A stretch of 64,000 nucleotides of DNA. Source: Pirellula staleyi DSM 6068 (lineage in GTDB: Bacteria; Planctomycetota; Planctomycetia; Pirellulales; Pirellulaceae). Below are positions 43,582-53,723 of the stretch, piece by piece (position 1 is the stretch's first letter; each line of letters starts with the position of its first letter). The notes under the pieces were generated by a model. The model did not search any database. It worked only from the letters and a program-made list of their open reading frames with translations, and had not been told where the DNA came from. Made by a program: the position numbers and the translations under genes. Where the stretch lies: the NCBI GenBank assembly GCA_945875845.1, contig CAMCMB010000010.1, forward strand, positions 1 through 64,000, written 5' to 3'.

Positions 43582-46413
43582 TCATTTCACCACAAAATTG
43601 ACCAACCTGCCTGGTATGACAATCGCCTTTACGATTTGCTTACCCTCAAGCAGTTCATGAATTTTCTCATGGTTGCGTGCTGCAAGCTCCAATTGCTCGG
43701 AATTGCAATCAGCGGCCACAACCACTTTCGCTCGTAACTTTCCATTGATTTGCAGTGGGATTTCAAGTTCGCTCGATTTGGTTAACGATTCGTCGTAAGA
43801 TGGCCACGGCTCATAGGCTAGACTTTTCGAATGACCAAGGGCCTGCCATAACTCTTCGGCCAAGTGCGGGGCAAATGGCGAGAGCAGTAGGACCAGCGAT
43901 TGCATGCCCTGTTTTGGCCGAACCGATTCCTTGGTGAAGTAGTTAACGAACTCCATCATCCGTGCAATGGCGGTGTTGAAGCTCAACGCCTCAATGTCCT
44001 TGGTCACTGCCATGATCGTAGTGTGTATCACACGGTTTTGCTCCGGGGTCGGCGATACATCTTGGATGGAATCAACCAGGTTGTTGTCGTCCGAATACGT
44101 ATCCATCATCAATCGCCAAACGCGATCAAGGAAGTTGCGAACGCCGTTCACTCCGGTCGTGCTCCATGGCTTGGTCGCTTCCAGCGGCCCCATAAACATC
44201 TCATAGAGACGCAATGAGTCTGCGCCATACTCTTTCACCACATGATCCGGATTGATCACGTTTCCTCTCGCCTTGGACATCTTGTGGGCACGGCTGTCGA
44301 TCCGAATGGACGGGTCGGAAACCAATGCAAAGTGGTCGCCAATTTTGGTGGCTTGGTTATCAGGTACCGAGACGCTGGTGATGGTTTCCTTGGTCTTGTT
44401 ATGGATGAGCCCGATTTCTCCCTTGGCTGCGTCTGACGAGCTGACCCAGTCCCCGGCCGCTGTCTTGTAACCAGTAAACTCCACTTCACCAAGAATCATT
44501 CCTTGATTGACGAGCTTGTGAAAAGGTTCTCGATGCGAAACATAACCTCGGTCGAAAAGCACTTTGTGCCAAAAGCGAGAGTACAGCAAATGCAACACGG
44601 CGTGCTCTGCACCGCCGATGTACAAATCGACCGGCATCCAAGCTTGCTCTTTGACCCGATCGACCATTGCTGTTTCATTTTTGGGATCAATGAAACGCAA
44701 GTAATACCAGCAGGAGCCAGCCCACTGAGGCATCGTGTTGGTTTCGCGTCGGAATCGCTTGCCATCGATCATCACGTAGAGCCAACTATCATCCGCTTTG
44801 GCGAGCGGCGGTTCCGGACGACCGTGTGGTTTATAATCTTCCAATTGGGGCAAATCGACAGGCAGGTCCTTGGCTTCGACAGCTCGAATCATTCCGGTCG
44901 GCTTGCCAGCGTCGTCCAACTCGTGCAAGATTGGAAACGGCTCGCCCCAAAATCGTTGTCGGCTAAAGAGCCAGTCGCGAAGCTTGTAGTTCACTGCTTC
45001 GCAAGCGATTCCCTGTGCGGCCAATTTGGCTGTGATGTTGCGTTTCGCTTCTTCGGTGCCGAGCCCGTTCAGCACACCGCTATTCATTGCAAGTCCAGGT
45101 CCGGTATAGCACTTGTCTCCACCGAGGATAGCGTCCAAGTCGGAATTCTGTGGGGGCGGCGCGACGACGCACACGACGGGCAAGTCAAAAGATTTGGCGA
45201 ACTCAAAGTCTCGGTCATCATGAGCAGGAACCGCCATGATGGCTCCTGTCCCGTACCCGATCAATACATAGTCTGCGATCCATATCGGTATCGGCTTTAG
45301 CGTGACCGGATTGATGGCATAGGAACCGGTGAAAACCCCTGACTTTTTCTTGTCCCCTTCCGTTCGATCGCGATCGCTTTTGAACGAAGCGGCTTGGCAG
45401 TATTTGGTTACCGCTTCGGATTGCCCATTCGTGGTTAGTTTAGTAACCAAGGGATGCTCCGGAGCGATCACCATATAGGTTGCGCCGTAGAGTGTGTCGG
45501 GACGCGTCGTATAAATACGCAAAACATCATCGCCAGCCGACTCCGGGAATTTGCGACTCTGTCGAGTCGTTTGCCAGTCCGCAAGATTCGCAACATGGAT
45601 CAAGGGGAAATCAACTTCCGCGCCCGTGCTTCGACCGATCCAATCCGCTTGCAGTTTCTTGATCCCCGGCGACCAATCCAAGCCGTCTAGATCGTTCAAC
45701 AAGCGATCACCATACGAGGTAATTCGCAGCATCCATTGCCGCAAAGGCATGCGCTGAACAGGATGGTCACCGCGTTCGCTCTTGCCATCGATGACCTCCT
45801 CGTTGGCAAGCACGGTGCCTAATCCTGGACACCAATTGACCAACGCTTCGCCTTGATATGCTAACCGATTTCGGTCGCGATAGAGGGCAACAGCGTTTTC
45901 GCCCTCGGACTGCACTTCGGTAGGGATTGGCAATTCGGCAATGGGGCGGCCGCGTTGCTGTTCCAAATCAAACCAAGTATCGAACAGGATCAAGAAGATC
46001 CATTGAGTCCACTTGAAATAATCGCGATCCGTGGTTGCAAGGCAACGATCCCAATCGTAGGAGAAGCCAAGCATCTTCAACTGGCGAGTAAACTCACCGA
46101 TATTTGTTTCGGTGCTTATCCGGGGAGGCACATTGTGCTTGATAGCGTACTCCTCGGCGGGAAGACCGAATGCGTCGTATCCCATTGGATGCAGGACCGA
46201 TTTACCTCGCATACGCCAATAACGCGATTGAATGTCGGTAGCCGTGTAACCTTCTGGGTGGCCAACGTGAAGTCCCGCTCCGCTGGGATACGGAAACATA
46301 TCGAGGATATAGACCTTTTCCCCCGCCGGTAGATCGGGGCAGCGAAACGTTTTGTTGGTTTCCCAGTAGGACTGCCATTTGGGTTCGATGATCGCGGGGT
46401 TGTAACGTGGCAT
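43582..46413 (-). CDS. leuS: Leucyl-tRNA synthetase
   Basis: The product is 943 residues. It charges tRNA-Leu. The HIGH motif is HVGH (residues 49-52, in [14 protein letters not shown]), and KMSKARGNV (711-719) is the second catalytic signature. Between them lies the CP1 editing domain ([20 protein letters not shown] and [15 protein letters not shown]). The anticodon-binding helical domain follows residue 740 and a C-terminal small domain ends with [17 protein letters not shown]. Length is normal for bacterial LeuRS with zinc-ribbon and editing domains. The gene is downstream of lpd on the same strand, separated by a long hairpin. Confidence 0.96.
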   Translation of the reverse strand: MPRYNPAIIEPKWQSYWETNKTFRCPDLPAGEKVYILDMFPYPSGAGLHVGHPEGYTATDIQSRYWRMRGKSVLHPMGYDAFGLPAEEYAIKHNVPPRISTETNIGEFTRQLKMLGFSYDWDRCLATTDRDYFKWTQWIFLILFDTWFDLEQQRGRPIAELPIPTEVQSEGENAVALYRDRNRLAYQGEALVNWCPGLGTVLANEEVIDGKSERGDHPVQRMPLRQWMLRITSYGDRLLNDLDGLDWSPGIKKLQADWIGRSTGAEVDFPLIHVANLADWQTTRQSRKFPESAGDDVLRIYTTRPDTLYGATYMVIAPEHPLVTKLTTNGQSEAVTKYCQAASFKSDRDRTEGDKKKSGVFTGSYAINPVTLKPIPIWIADYVLIGYGTGAIMAVPAHDDRDFEFAKSFDLPVVCVVAPPPQNSDLDAILGGDKCYTGPGLAMNSGVLNGLGTEEAKRNITAKLAAQGIACEAVNYKLRDWLFSRQRFWGEPFPILHELDDAGKPTGMIRAVEAKDLPVDLPQLEDYKPHGRPEPPLAKADDSWLYVMIDGKRFRRETNTMPQWAGSCWYYLRFIDPKNETAMVDRVKEQAWMPVDLYIGGAEHAVLHLLYSRFWHKVLFDRGYVSHREPFHKLVNQGMILGEVEFTGYKTAAGDWVSSSDAAKGEIGLIHNKTKETITSVSVPDNQATKIGDHFALVSDPSIRIDSRAHKMSKARGNVINPDHVVKEYGADSLRLYEMFMGPLEATKPWSTTGVNGVRNFLDRVWRLMMDTYSDDNNLVDSIQDVSPTPEQNRVIHTTIMAVTKDIEALSFNTAIARMMEFVNYFTKESVRPKQGMQSLVLLLSPFAPHLAEELWQALGHSKSLAYEPWPSYDESLTKSSELEIPLQINGKLRAKVVVAADCNSEQLELAARNHEKIHELLEGKQIVKAIVIPGRLVNFVVK

Positions 46414-46475
46414 ATGTCTTTTCGATGGCGAGGAACTTGTTAGGGATCATTCAATCAATACATGTCTGGCTTCTG

Positions 46476-46536
46476 GAGTGGGATAGGCTTCTAGCCTGTC
46501 GTTTCCAGCTTGATAGGCTGAAAGCCTATCCCACTC
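46476..46536. repeat. 25-bp-arm hairpin between lpd and leuS
   Basis: GAGTGGGATAGGCTTCTAGC and its near complement AAAGCCTATCCCACTC pair across an 11-nt loop; each arm contains an internal AGGCTTxxAGCCT palindrome. It lies about 15 nt beyond the lpd stop (46552) and 60 nt before leuS. The sequence matches a common planctomycete repeat ('gtgggataggctttcagcctgtc'). It may act as a terminator. Confidence 0.75.
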
Positions 46537-46551
46537 ATGGATCGAGCGATC

Positions 46552-47946
46552 CTAGGCAGAATGGATGGCTCGATTGTCGACGGCCAATGCCGCTTCATGC
46601 ATGGTTTCGGCGAGCGTAGGATGCGCGTGGCACGATCGAGCGATGTCTTCACTGCTGGCGCCAAACTCGATTGCGATGGCCGCTTCGGCGATCAAATCAC
46701 CAGCACGCGCACCGATGATGTGGACTCCGAGGACCCGATCGGTTTTGGCGTCCGCTAGGATTTTCACACGGCCTTCGATGTCGCCAAGTGTTCGAGCGCG
46801 ACCGTTTGCACCGTAGGCACCGACACCCTTCTTGAATTCGATTCCCGCTTCTTTGAGTTGCTCCTCAGTCTTGCCAACCGTCGCAATTTCAGGGTGCGTA
46901 TAGACAATAGCTGGAATACAGTCGTAGTTGAAATGGGCATGAATACCCATGATCCGTTCCATACAAACCACTGCTTCTTCCATGGCTTTGTGAGCCAGCA
47001 TCGCTCCTCCGATTAAATCACCCAAAGCGTAAATACCTGGCACCGAAGTTTGATAATTGGGATCGACGCTCAAGAAGCCCCGCTTATCCGTTGCGATTCC
47101 AACGGTTTCAAGTCCTATGCCTTGTGAGTTGGGCACTCGTCCCGCTGCCAACAATACACGGTCGCAGATAATCGGTTCGGTCCCTTTGCATCGCACTACG
47201 CATTTGCCGTTCTCGACGCGAGCGCTTTCAACCCACGAGTTGAGGCGAAATTCAATCCCTTGCCGGCTAAAAATTCGAAACGCAAGTTGGCTAAGCTCTT
47301 GATCCATGCCAGGCAACATACGATCCATGGCCTCAAGAACAACCACCTTGCTCCCTAATCGGTTCCAAACACTACCCAATTCGAGGCCAATGTAGCCACC
47401 CCCGATGACGGTAAGCGTTTCCGGAACTGTTGGATAGGCAAGAGCGGCGGTGCTGTTTCCGATCAAGTTTCCATCTTCCTCGACACCTCGCATCGTGGCG
47501 GGCCGAGAGCCCGTCGCCAAAATAATGTGTTTGGCTTTCAGCAAAATCGCTTCGTCACCGACTTGTACCACAACCGAAGTGGCATCATTCAATCGACCTT
47601 GCCCGCGATACGGTGTGATTTTATTTTTCTTGAAGAGCAAATCGATGCCGCCAGTCAACGTATGAACCACTTGGTCCTTGCGTTTCATCATGGCTGGCAG
47701 GTCAAGCTGGACGTTTCCGACGACAACGCCATGGTTGGCGAGGCCGCTTTTGGTATCATGATAGATATGGCTTGACTCAAGCAGAGCTTTGCTTGGGATG
47801 CAACCGACGCGTAGACAAGTACCCCCGAATTTTGGATTGTCGTCGATACAAGCAGCGTTTAATCCCAGTTGGGCTGCCCGGATTGCCGCAACATAGCCGC
47901 CAGGACCACCACCCAAGACAACAACGTCGTGTTCAACTGTTTTCAT
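46552..47946 (-). CDS. lpdA: Dihydrolipoyl dehydrogenase
   Basis: The product is 464 residues from ATG 47946 (the frame is open to 47991). As E3 of 2-oxoacid dehydrogenase and glycine-cleavage complexes it reoxidises dihydrolipoamide with NAD+. VVVLGGGPGGYVAAIRAAQ binds FAD, GGTCLRVGCIPSKALL contains the redox disulfide (Cys44, Cys49), and LTVIGGGYIGLELGSVWNRLG binds NAD. GIYALGDLIGGAMLAHKAMEE and the catalytic His-Glu in CHAHPTLAETMHE complete it. Length is typical. No E1 or E2 gene is near. Confidence 0.95.
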   Translation of the reverse strand: MKTVEHDVVVLGGGPGGYVAAIRAAQLGLNAACIDDNPKFGGTCLRVGCIPSKALLESSHIYHDTKSGLANHGVVVGNVQLDLPAMMKRKDQVVHTLTGGIDLLFKKNKITPYRGQGRLNDATSVVVQVGDEAILLKAKHIILATGSRPATMRGVEEDGNLIGNSTAALAYPTVPETLTVIGGGYIGLELGSVWNRLGSKVVVLEAMDRMLPGMDQELSQLAFRIFSRQGIEFRLNSWVESARVENGKCVVRCKGTEPIICDRVLLAAGRVPNSQGIGLETVGIATDKRGFLSVDPNYQTSVPGIYALGDLIGGAMLAHKAMEEAVVCMERIMGIHAHFNYDCIPAIVYTHPEIATVGKTEEQLKEAGIEFKKGVGAYGANGRARTLGDIEGRVKILADAKTDRVLGVHIIGARAGDLIAEAAIAIEFGASSEDIARSCHAHPTLAETMHEAALAVDNRAIHSA

Positions 47947-48099
47947 GAACCTTCTCTTTTTTGAAAACGTGTTCGAATATTCTGTGGGCAAGAGCGAACA
48001 TTGCGCAGTTTCCCAGCCAAAAGCTTAACCGCCTTGTCCCAAATTCCAAGGTCAACCAGAGGCCAAAGGAACTTGAAGAGCGATTACACTAGCGATGCT

Positions 48100-48816
48100 A
48101 TGATTTCAAAACAAATTGACAGACTTGTGGAGCGGACAAAATGGCTTGCGGCGGGCATAGCCGTTGCAACTTTGCCGTTCACGATTTACTCATGGGGAAA
48201 CCTGCTGAACCAGTGCTCAACCTATCCCGTCTATTCGACGATGTTCGTGATTGGAGTTTTCCTCTTCGTTTTGCTGGCTCGAACAACCCTCGCTCAGTCG
48301 TCGTTCGCCATTCGGTTGATCGGATTAGAGCGAAACCTGACACAGTCCGTTTGTGCGTTCGCCATGTCGCGCCAGGTGGTTGGTTATGGCAAGAATCAAA
48401 ACCAAGGCTCAAGGGTCGGTTGGCTTGGACGGGGAAATTGGGTCATGCTGGCCGCCCCCTATTTTGTGCCTACCGCAACGATTGTGTTGTGGCTCCTCTC
48501 CCTGATTCTGTTCCAATCCCTTCGCTCCCTAGTGCTTGGGTTTGGAGTCAGCTATCACCTGGTCGCCGTCTTAATTCAGTGCAAAATCGGTTCTAGCGAA
48601 CTCCGACGCCTTGGTCGCAAGTTCTGTTGGATGTTTTTGCCTGCGATCAATTTGCTCGTAGCGGGTTGCATCGCTGCGTTCGCATTGAATGGCTTTATTG
48701 GCGTCGGCGATTTCTTGTTGGATTGGATCCGGTTGCCCCGTTGGATTTTGAACTGGCTGATATCAGCCGCAGGGTTCGTTATCAGCCCCAGGGTGCCAGC
48801 ACCCGGTTTACCATAA
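48100..48816 (+). CDS. Multi-span membrane protein of unknown function
   Basis: The product is 238 residues from ATG 48100. It has about five hydrophobic spans (WLAAGIAVATLPFTIYSW; MFVIGVFLFVLLARTTLA; MLAAPYFVPTATIVLWLLSLI; LGFGVSYHLVAVLI; FLPAINLLVAGCIAAFAL). Loops are short and basic. No catalytic motif is recognised; SYHL and LRRLGRKFC near the fourth span are the only distinctive segments. It is divergent from lpd and convergent with a TIM-barrel gene across repeat copy 4. Confidence 0.6.
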   Translation: MISKQIDRLVERTKWLAAGIAVATLPFTIYSWGNLLNQCSTYPVYSTMFVIGVFLFVLLARTTLAQSSFAIRLIGLERNLTQSVCAFAMSRQVVGYGKNQNQGSRVGWLGRGNWVMLAAPYFVPTATIVLWLLSLILFQSLRSLVLGFGVSYHLVAVLIQCKIGSSELRRLGRKFCWMFLPAINLLVAGCIAAFALNGFIGVGDFLLDWIRLPRWILNWLISAAGFVISPRVPAPGLP

Positions 48817-48836
48817 ACAGGCCGATAGCGCGTCAT

Positions 48837-48992
48837 AAACCGGACACTAGCGGCTCGTTGCTTTAATGGTACGACGGACTTCCAAGTCCGTCAAATTCCC
48901 CATCGACGGACTTGGAAGTTCGTCGTACCGCCCTTACCCGATAACGACTTCACTAAATCCACAAGCCGCTAGCGCGTTCCCGCTGATTCGTC
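48837..48992 (+). repeat. Dispersed palindromic repeat, copy 4
   Basis: It has outer arm AAACCGGACACTAGCGGC, inner TTGCTTTAATGGTACGACGG, core GACGGACTTGGAAGTTCGTC, then CGATAACGACTTCACTAAAT, CCACAAGCCGCTAGCGCG and GCTGATTCGTC. It fills most of the 190-nt gap between converging genes. The core orientation is as in copy 3. Confidence 0.85.
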
Positions 48993-49006
48993 AAAAGTGT
49001 CGCAAA

Positions 49007-49951
49007 TCAACCCATAGTCGCTTTTAATTTGTTCAACCACTTAGGGACGGCGACTATCGGGTCCTCTGCTTCCTCATATTCCAAAGCGACCCAGCCGCTG
49101 TAGCCAGCTTTGCGAAGGATATCCAGGACTCGAGGTAGGTCCGCTTCTTCTTTCTTGTTGTTGACCAACATCTCCACTTTAATTTGGGCGTTGACGGCAT
49201 AAGGTGCAATTTTTTCAAGTTCGGTATAGGGGTTTTCTGTCGACCGGAAATTGCCTGAGTCGAAATTGATACCAAGGCTTGTCGACTTTATTTTCCCGAC
49301 AATCTCAAGTATCCCATCGGCTTTAGCCGTCACGCCACCGTGGTTTTCGAGCCCGAGATAGATCCCCTTTTGGGCTGCATACTTGCCAAGTGTTTCGCAA
49401 GCCTCCACGCAACGTGCCACCGTCGCGTCCCATGTTTCACCCTTGGGTTGTGTACCGGCAAAAATTCGAATGACAGGTGCTCCCAATACGGCATAGTGGT
49501 CGATCCAACGCCTTGCTTGCTCGATATCTTCACGGATCTTGGCAGGATCGCTTTGACAAAAATCGTTTCGAATGGCTCCGCCGGAAATGGTGACGCCCGC
49601 TCGATGGCAATGCTGTTTTAGCTCGACAAGATACTCATTGGTTACTTCTTTCGGAAAGTAATAGCTTGTCAATTCGGCACCCGGAATACCTTGCGCCTGG
49701 CAGAAGTCCACAAACTGAAAAAGGTTCATGCCGTTGGATGTTTTGGTAAGCAGGTTGCGGAAGGAATAGGCCGCAAGGCTTAGTCGCAGTTGGCCCGGTT
49801 TAGAGCGAACGAAAGGATCAACCGCGCTGACCTTTCCACCGCAAAAACCGATGGCACACGAGCCAACCGCGAGCTGCAGCAGATTTCGTCGCTGTATGCT
49901 TTGGACGGGTGATGGTTTTACTTGATCGCGTCGTTGAAGGGATGGTTTCAT
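49007..49951 (-). CDS. Secreted (Tat) sugar phosphate isomerase/epimerase-like protein
   Basis: The product is 314 residues from ATG 49951. A twin-arginine signal (IQRRNLLQLAVGS, with cleavage near VSA) exports it folded. The rest is a TIM barrel of the AP_endonuclease_2/xylose isomerase-like superfamily: FVDFCQAQGIPGAELTSYYF, GLENHGGVTAKADGILEIV and GINFDSGNF, ending YSGWVALEYEEAEDP. Family members use divalent metal held by Glu, Asp and His. Such exported versions are very common in planctomycetes and are presumed to act on inositol or sugar derivatives, but the substrate is not known. Confidence 0.88.
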   Translation of the reverse strand: MKPSLQRRDQVKPSPVQSIQRRNLLQLAVGSCAIGFCGGKVSAVDPFVRSKPGQLRLSLAAYSFRNLLTKTSNGMNLFQFVDFCQAQGIPGAELTSYYFPKEVTNEYLVELKQHCHRAGVTISGGAIRNDFCQSDPAKIREDIEQARRWIDHYAVLGAPVIRIFAGTQPKGETWDATVARCVEACETLGKYAAQKGIYLGLENHGGVTAKADGILEIVGKIKSTSLGINFDSGNFRSTENPYTELEKIAPYAVNAQIKVEMLVNNKKEEADLPRVLDILRKAGYSGWVALEYEEAEDPIVAVPKWLNKLKATMG

Positions 49952-50368
49952 TGTAAGGATCCTTGAAATGGTAAGTAAACCGAACACTTGTGTCACGAAT
50001 TGGAAATCCTAGGCCACGAGTGAGAGGATTTGCTCCGCTCGTTTGGGCGTACGAGTTTCACGCCATGTCTTAGGCCGCTCAAGATTCTTGCTTCCGGATT
50101 TTGAGCCATCATACTTCCAAGTTATTGGCTTGGCGAAGGTCTGAACCAACATTAAGCACTGGAACGGCCCGTTAAGGCACTACCCGTTTTGGCAGTGTTG
50201 GAATCTATTCATCGCTAGCAATACCTTGCGGCGCGTGTCTCATATGGGATAGAATTTTGAATTCGCGACACTAGCGGGAAGGTAACGATCCCCTGGGGTA
50301 AACCGCGAGACGCCCATGGCACTTTCGAATGGTCCGACAATAAGGACCACACAAACGTTAAACCGATT
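49952..50368. other. Intergenic stretch between TIM-barrel gene and fabI
   Basis: No gene or repeat of note is recognised. Confidence 0.4.
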
Positions 50369-51202
50369 TCACGTTTTGGGCTTGTTGGCGAACTCGTGAA
50401 GCAATCGTCCGGGGCTGCCCATGATGTTGTAGCCGGCGTCGACGTGAAGGATTTCGCCGGTGATTCCGCCGCTATAGTTGCTCAGCAGGTAAGCACCCGA
50501 TCGGCCGACCTCTTCGTGAGTCACGCAGCGACCCATGGGGGCAACGTAACCGTAGTATTCTTGCATTTCGCCTACGCCAGCAGCAACTCCTGCGAGTGTT
50601 TTGAGCGGGCCAGCGCTGACGGCGTTGACTCGAATGCTCTTCGGGCCCATGTCGTACGCAAGATAGCGAACCGTTGCATCGAGGGCTGCTTTGCAGATCC
50701 CCATCACATTGTAGCCTGGCACGCACTTTTCACCGCCAAAGTACGTCATGGCCAATACCGATGCATCTTGATTCAAGATTGGCCGGGCTGCATTTGTAAC
50801 GGAAATCAGGCTGTAAACGCTTACATCCATCGCTAATTTGAAACCAGCGCGACTTGTTTCGACTGTTTCTCGCGATAAATCGTCTCGGTCGGCAAACGCG
50901 ATCGAATGCAATAAAAAGTCGATCTTTCCAAGTTTCTCGCCAGCCATTTTCATGAATTCATGGACTTGCACGTCATCCTGGACATCCAATGGTTCCAGGA
51001 AAGCGGTCTGACTAGGAAATTCATTGGTGCACTTGGAAACACGCATCCGGTTTTTCTTCTTTTCATCCTCGGGCTTGTCGGGCAGATGGGAAAATCCACA
51101 GGTTCCGCCGTGAGCCATGATCTCGCGTGCAATAGCCCATGCGATCGATCTGTCGTTTGCAACTCCAAGGATCAATCCCTTTTTGCCTTCAAATAACTTC
51201 AT
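50369..51202 (-). CDS. fabI: Enoyl-[acyl-carrier-protein] reductase FabI
   Basis: The product is 277 residues from ATG 51202 (the frame is open to 51220). It is an NADH-dependent enoyl-ACP reductase, the last step of each fatty-acid elongation cycle and the target of triclosan. MKLFEGKKGLILGVANDRSIA is the nucleotide fold, DFLLHSIAFADR is conserved, and YNVMGICKAALD has the catalytic Tyr and Lys (Tyr-x6-Lys). Length is standard. Divergent from pyrH, with about 280 nt between the starts. Confidence 0.95.
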   Translation of the reverse strand: MKLFEGKKGLILGVANDRSIAWAIAREIMAHGGTCGFSHLPDKPEDEKKKNRMRVSKCTNEFPSQTAFLEPLDVQDDVQVHEFMKMAGEKLGKIDFLLHSIAFADRDDLSRETVETSRAGFKLAMDVSVYSLISVTNAARPILNQDASVLAMTYFGGEKCVPGYNVMGICKAALDATVRYLAYDMGPKSIRVNAVSAGPLKTLAGVAAGVGEMQEYYGYVAPMGRCVTHEEVGRSGAYLLSNYSGGITGEILHVDAGYNIMGSPGRLLHEFANKPKT

Positions 51203-51479
51203 TCCAACAGACCTCAACAAAAAGAGACGATTAGACAGAACTTTCCGAAGGCGTAGCCTACACGTTTCGGGTCCTAACCGACAAGCCCCGCTAAGCCGCT
51301 AATCTGCCCACATTCCATAATTTCGCGAATTGACAGAAGATTTGAGGCCGCGTGCAAAGCCCCTGCTCGTGGCTAGTTCGATTTCAGGTTATTATTCATG
51401 TTGCCGACTAAAGAGCAGTGTTGTCTCGCGTGGTCGTTCAAAGTCTGTCACTTACTCCCCAACAAGATTTAGTCGCAAT

Positions 51480-52265
51480 ATGCCCGAGGAATCTCCTGCC
51501 AAGCATCGTCCGCATTATCGACGCGTTATTTTGAAGCTCAGTGGCGAGAGCCTCGCCCACACGGGTGAACGCGGCATCAGCATGGACGAAGTGACTGTGA
51601 TAGCTAAACAAGTTAAGCAGGCACATGCACTCGGTTGCCAGCTTGCCGTTGTCGTCGGTGGAGGAAACATTCTCCGAGGTGCGCAATTCAAAGGCTCCAG
51701 CGGCGAAATGATCCAAGAAGCAACCGCGCACTACATGGGAATGCTCGCGACGGTCATCAATGCGTTAGCCATGCAAGATGCGCTCGAAAGCATTGGCTGC
51801 GCCACCCGAGTCATGTCCGCCATCAAGATGGATGGCGTTGCCGAACCATTCATTCGACGTCGAGCCATTCGCCATTTGGAAAAAGGGCGTATCGTCATCT
51901 TGGCGGCAGGGACGGGGGCACCCTACGTGACGACGGATACCGCAGCAGCCAACCGCGGCCTCGAACTCGATGCCGATATCGTACTCAAGGCAACGAGAGT
52001 CGACGGCGTTTATAGCGAGGATCCCGAAAAGAACCCGCATGCGATCCTCTATCGTGAATTGGACTACGATACGGTCATCGAAAAGAACCTTAAGGTGATG
52101 GACTCGACTGCGATCGCTCAGTGTCGAACTCACCAAATGCCGATCTTGATTTTCAATTTCAAAAAGGATGGCAATATTGTCAAGGCGGTCAGCGGTCAAA
52201 AAGTTGGTACACGCATAAGTCCGCGGACCGCTTCGGGCGAACGGATCCTCATCAACGCCTTTTAG
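51480..52265 (+). CDS. pyrH: UMP kinase
   Basis: The product is 261 residues from ATG 51480; upstream frame is non-native. It phosphorylates UMP to UDP and is a hexameric amino-acid-kinase-fold enzyme. [13 protein letters not shown] is the phosphate-binding N-terminus, [11 protein letters not shown] the second glycine loop, and [21 protein letters not shown] the nucleotide region, with [13 protein letters not shown] near the C-terminal half. It precedes frr, the usual bacterial order (often rpsB-tsf-pyrH-frr). rpsB and tsf are not in the window. Confidence 0.96.
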   Translation: MPEESPAKHRPHYRRVILKLSGESLAHTGERGISMDEVTVIAKQVKQAHALGCQLAVVVGGGNILRGAQFKGSSGEMIQEATAHYMGMLATVINALAMQDALESIGCATRVMSAIKMDGVAEPFIRRRAIRHLEKGRIVILAAGTGAPYVTTDTAAANRGLELDADIVLKATRVDGVYSEDPEKNPHAILYRELDYDTVIEKNLKVMDSTAIAQCRTHQMPILIFNFKKDGNIVKAVSGQKVGTRISPRTASGERILINAF

Positions 52266-52333
52266 TCGATACAGAGCCGTTCAGTAGATCGGTTCTTCCT
52301 CCCCACCTTTTTTCTCGTTTAGGAGTTTGCAAT

Positions 52334-52894
52334 ATGAGTGTAGAAGACATCTTGATGGACGCCGAAGAGCGTATGGAAAAAGCACTTGGCGTGCTCAAAA
52401 ACAATCTGGCTGGAATCCGAACGGGGCGAGCCACGCCTGGCTTGCTCGATTCCGTGAAGGTGACCGTCTACGGCTCGCAAACGCCACTCAAGCAACTTGC
52501 CAGTGTCGGCGCTCCTGAACCCCAGCAACTCGTGATACGCCCCTTTGACCCAAGCACGATCAAAGATATCGAGAAAGCGATCGTTGCAAGCGAACTAGGG
52601 CTTAATCCGCAAAACGATGGACGAATCATTCGCATCAACATCCCACCGTTGAGCACCGACGTTCGAAAAAAACTGGTTGCCCGCATCAAAGAGCTTTCCG
52701 AGGAATCGCGCGTTTCGATTCGAAACGTACGCCGCGATGCCAACAAAGCCATCGATACTGCTGAAAAAGATAAGGCCATCAGCGAAGATGATCGCGACAA
52801 AGCCAAGGAAGAAACGCAGGAGTTGACCAAGAAGTATGAGGCCGCAGTTGGCGAATTGGCGAAGAATCGCGAAACAGATGTCATGGACGAATAG
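52334..52894 (+). CDS. frr: Ribosome recycling factor
   Basis: The product is 186 residues from ATG 52334, with AGGAG 52320-52324 in front. The frame is open back to 52121 but that overlaps pyrH. RRF with EF-G splits post-termination ribosomes. ALGVLKNNLAGIRTGRATPGLL with VTVYGSQTPLKQLASV, and the C-terminal RVSIRNVRRDANKAI, are conserved. Length is normal (185). It is 69 nt from pyrH and 2 nt from rsmE, so a translation operon is clear. Confidence 0.96.
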   Translation: MSVEDILMDAEERMEKALGVLKNNLAGIRTGRATPGLLDSVKVTVYGSQTPLKQLASVGAPEPQQLVIRPFDPSTIKDIEKAIVASELGLNPQNDGRIIRINIPPLSTDVRKKLVARIKELSEESRVSIRNVRRDANKAIDTAEKDKAISEDDRDKAKEETQELTKKYEAAVGELAKNRETDVMDE

Positions 52895-52896
52895 CG

Positions 52897-53631
52897 TTGT
52901 CCACGCATCGCTTTCTTGTTTGCAATTTACCTAACGCAGGAACCGTCGAGCTTCCTGAAAACGAAGCGCATCACGCGAGTCGCGTGCTGCGTTGTTCGGT
53001 CCAAGATGCGATTGTTCTCTTCGATGGGAAAGGAAACGAAGCGCAAGCGACCATCCGATCGATCGACAAACGCGGTGTGAGTGCATCGATCGATTCCACT
53101 CACTTTGCTCCTCGCGATCACAACGACCGCTTGCATTTTGCCGTCGCTCTTCCAAAAGGGGATCGCCAACGAAGCACGATCGAAAAGTTGGTGGAACTTG
53201 GGGTCGATTCCTTGAGCCCGCTAGAAACCGCTCGTTCGGTTGCGGTGGTAAACGAGTCGAATTCGGAAAGGCTAGAGCGATACGTTGTCGAAGCCTGCAA
53301 GCAGTGCCGGCGCAATCGTCTGATGAGCATTCACCCAACGATCAGCGTCCAGCGAATTGTGTCGCTTTCGAACGATACCAACATCTGGATCTTGCATCCC
53401 GAATCGATCGATCAAAAATCGTACAGCATTTCGCAAGCGAATGAGCACGCATGCGAGCTCAAAGTCAAACGATTGCTTTTCCTGGTAGGCCCTGAAGGTG
53501 GCTTTACGGACGAGGAAGTGCGGCTGGCGATCTCGCAAGGTGCACGGCTTTTGTCTTTTGGTGAACGAATCCAGCGGGTTGAAACAGCGGTTTCGACCGC
53601 CGCGGTATTGGGAAGTTGTTGGCTCGCTTGA
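52897..53631 (+). CDS. rsmE: 16S rRNA (uracil-1498-N3)-methyltransferase
   Basis: The product is 244 residues, starting at TTG 52897, two nt after frr. It methylates N3 of U1498 in 16S rRNA with AdoMet. An N-terminal PUA-like part (HRFLVCNLPNAGTVELPENE, HHASRVLR) precedes a SPOUT trefoil-knot domain with KGDRQRSTIEKLVELGVDSL, and VGPEGGFTDEEVRLA and RIQRVETAVSTAAVLG form the knot and AdoMet site. Length is standard. An upstream ATG is absent, so TTG is the probable start. Confidence 0.93.
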   Translation: MSTHRFLVCNLPNAGTVELPENEAHHASRVLRCSVQDAIVLFDGKGNEAQATIRSIDKRGVSASIDSTHFAPRDHNDRLHFAVALPKGDRQRSTIEKLVELGVDSLSPLETARSVAVVNESNSERLERYVVEACKQCRRNRLMSIHPTISVQRIVSLSNDTNIWILHPESIDQKSYSISQANEHACELKVKRLLFLVGPEGGFTDEEVRLAISQGARLLSFGERIQRVETAVSTAAVLGSCWLA

Positions 53632-53723
53632 GCACCCAAGCCTACAATGGTACCCGGTTGTAAAACATAATCGAAGCATCCCAAATGTCCCTTGGATTGC
53701 CGTAACATTTAGATTGCAATAAC

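Noticed and set aside
44503-45300. 265-codon open frame on the plus strand
   Set aside because: It is antisense to leuS, which is unmistakable.
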